64,000 bases of DNA from Gemmatimonadota bacterium (GTDB lineage: Bacteria; JAAXHH01): contig JAPOZT010000029.1 of assembly GCA_026705925.1 (NCBI GenBank), positions 81,169 through 145,168 on the forward strand. The letters run 5' to 3'. The position numbers and the translations under genes were made by a program. Shown one piece after another: positions 63,519-64,000 of the stretch (the stretch's first letter is position 1; each line of letters begins with the position of its first letter). The notes below the pieces were generated by a model, which was not told the DNA's origin, did not search any database, and saw nothing but the letters and a program-made list of their open reading frames with translations.

Positions 63519-64000
63519 TCAGATCCGCCCCTGCCGCCGCAATATGCGCTCGGCGATTTCCAGGTCTTCCGCCGTGGTCACCTTGATGTTGTCGGGGCTG
63601 CCCTCCAGCACCCGCACCACGTATCCGGCCCGTTCCACCAGTTCGGCGTCGTCGGTACCCACGTAGTCTTCCTCGCGGGCCCGTTCATGGGCCGCCCGCA
63701 GGATCCTGTATTCGAAGGTCTGCGGCGTCTGCGCCCGCCAGAGCGCCGACCGGGACGGCGTTGCCTCGACCACGCCGTCGCGGATGATCTTCATCGTATC
63801 CGTGGCGGGGGTGGCCGAGATCACGGCGCCGTGCCTGGCGCCCCCGAGGACGGACGCTTCGAGCGCGCCCTGTTCGACGCAAGGCCGCGCCGCGTCGTGA
63901 ATCAGCACGGACCCGGTGCCCTCGTCAAGGGCCATCAAACCGAGGTAGACCGACTCCTGGCGCGTGCTTCCACCGGCGACCACATCGGCCAGCTTCGGAT
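63519..64000 (-). CDS. ispD: 2-C-methyl-D-erythritol 4-phosphate cytidylyltransferase (5' end outside window)
   Basis: The frame is open through the right edge, so the N-terminal nucleotide-binding part is missing. Visible are VVAGGSTRQESVYLGL, IHDAARPCV and DTMKIIRDGVVEATPSRSALWRAQTPQTF, then GTDDAELVERAGYVVRVLEGSPDNIKVTTAEDL, the classic IspD C-terminal half. It makes CDP-methylerythritol. The track begins it at a GTG at 63983, which is internal. At least 160 residues are present. Confidence 0.96.
   Translation of the reverse strand, partial: PKLADVVAGGSTRQESVYLGLMALDEGTGSVLIHDAARPCVEQGALEASVLGGARHGAVISATPATDTMKIIRDGVVEATPSRSALWRAQTPQTFEYRILRAAHERAREEDYVGTDDAELVERAGYVVRVLEGSPDNIKVTTAEDLEIAERILRRQGRI

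Overview
The window is a G+C-rich, gene-dense bacterial chromosome segment with 58 protein genes that I can support. Two of them are cut by the window ends. I recognised no rRNA, tRNA, CRISPR array or insertion sequence. The gene content suggests a Gram-negative member of the FCB side of the tree, possibly a Latescibacterota-like lineage. The evidence is a secreted GWxTD-domain protein, hpnCDE squalene genes, an outer-membrane beta-barrel, a TonB-like protein, a bactofilin/M23 pair joined to par and atp genes, and a taste for PhyH dioxygenases and Gfo/Idh/MocA oxidoreductases. This placement is an inference from gene families, not from a marker tree.

Layout. 1-4.3 kb (minus): partial radical SAM protein, priA and the GWxTD protein. 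4.7-6.7 kb (plus): Gfo/Idh oxidoreductase and a PhyH dioxygenase. 6.7-10.5 kb (minus): three paralogous LacI-type regulators in tandem, with candidate operators in the gaps. 10.8-14.4 kb: APC permease (plus), then an MFS transporter and a TonB-like protein (minus). 14.7-22 kb (plus): cyclophilin, M14 peptidase and a possible catabolic run of amidohydrolase, atypical SDR, cupin, HIBADH-like dehydrogenase and small secreted protein. 22.2-30.7 kb (plus): rpiA, ccmF, rny, queG, an MltD-like lytic transglycosylase and a Rieske protein. 30.7-34.5 kb (minus): thiL and a 920-residue winged-helix/STAND-NTPase/membrane protein, the most unusual gene here. 34.8-39.1 kb (plus): ribB and hpnC-hpnD-hpnE. 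39.2-42.8 kb (plus): TIM-barrel protein, acetyltransferase, beta-barrel protein and a class V aminotransferase with a twin-arginine leader. 42.8-51.0 kb (plus): a cell-surface glycan set (flippase, GT2, A+T-rich methyltransferase, YfhO-like protein, Dpm1-like GT2) followed by a coupled PhyH/HpcH-aldolase pair. 51.1-64 kb (minus): one long colinear array, read from the right, of ispD, ispF, parA, parB, M23 peptidase, bactofilin, atpZ, atpI, atpB, E, F, H, A, G, D, C and a methyltransferase.

How the genes fit together. ispD and ispF (MEP pathway) supply the isoprenoid precursors that HpnCDE condense to squalene; no squalene-hopene cyclase is in the window. The par/M23/bactofilin/atp array places chromosome segregation, cell-shape scaffolding and energy generation side by side. 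The LacI trio probably senses sugars or related small molecules and may control the neighbouring oxidoreductase, dioxygenase or permease genes.

Two genome-style features stand out. First, short tandem repeats with periods of 7-32 bp, mostly multiples of three, recur both inside coding loops and in gaps, several of them across stop codons. Second, several gaps carry the same promoter form: a TTGMC-like -35, a 16-17 bp spacer and a TATATT -10.
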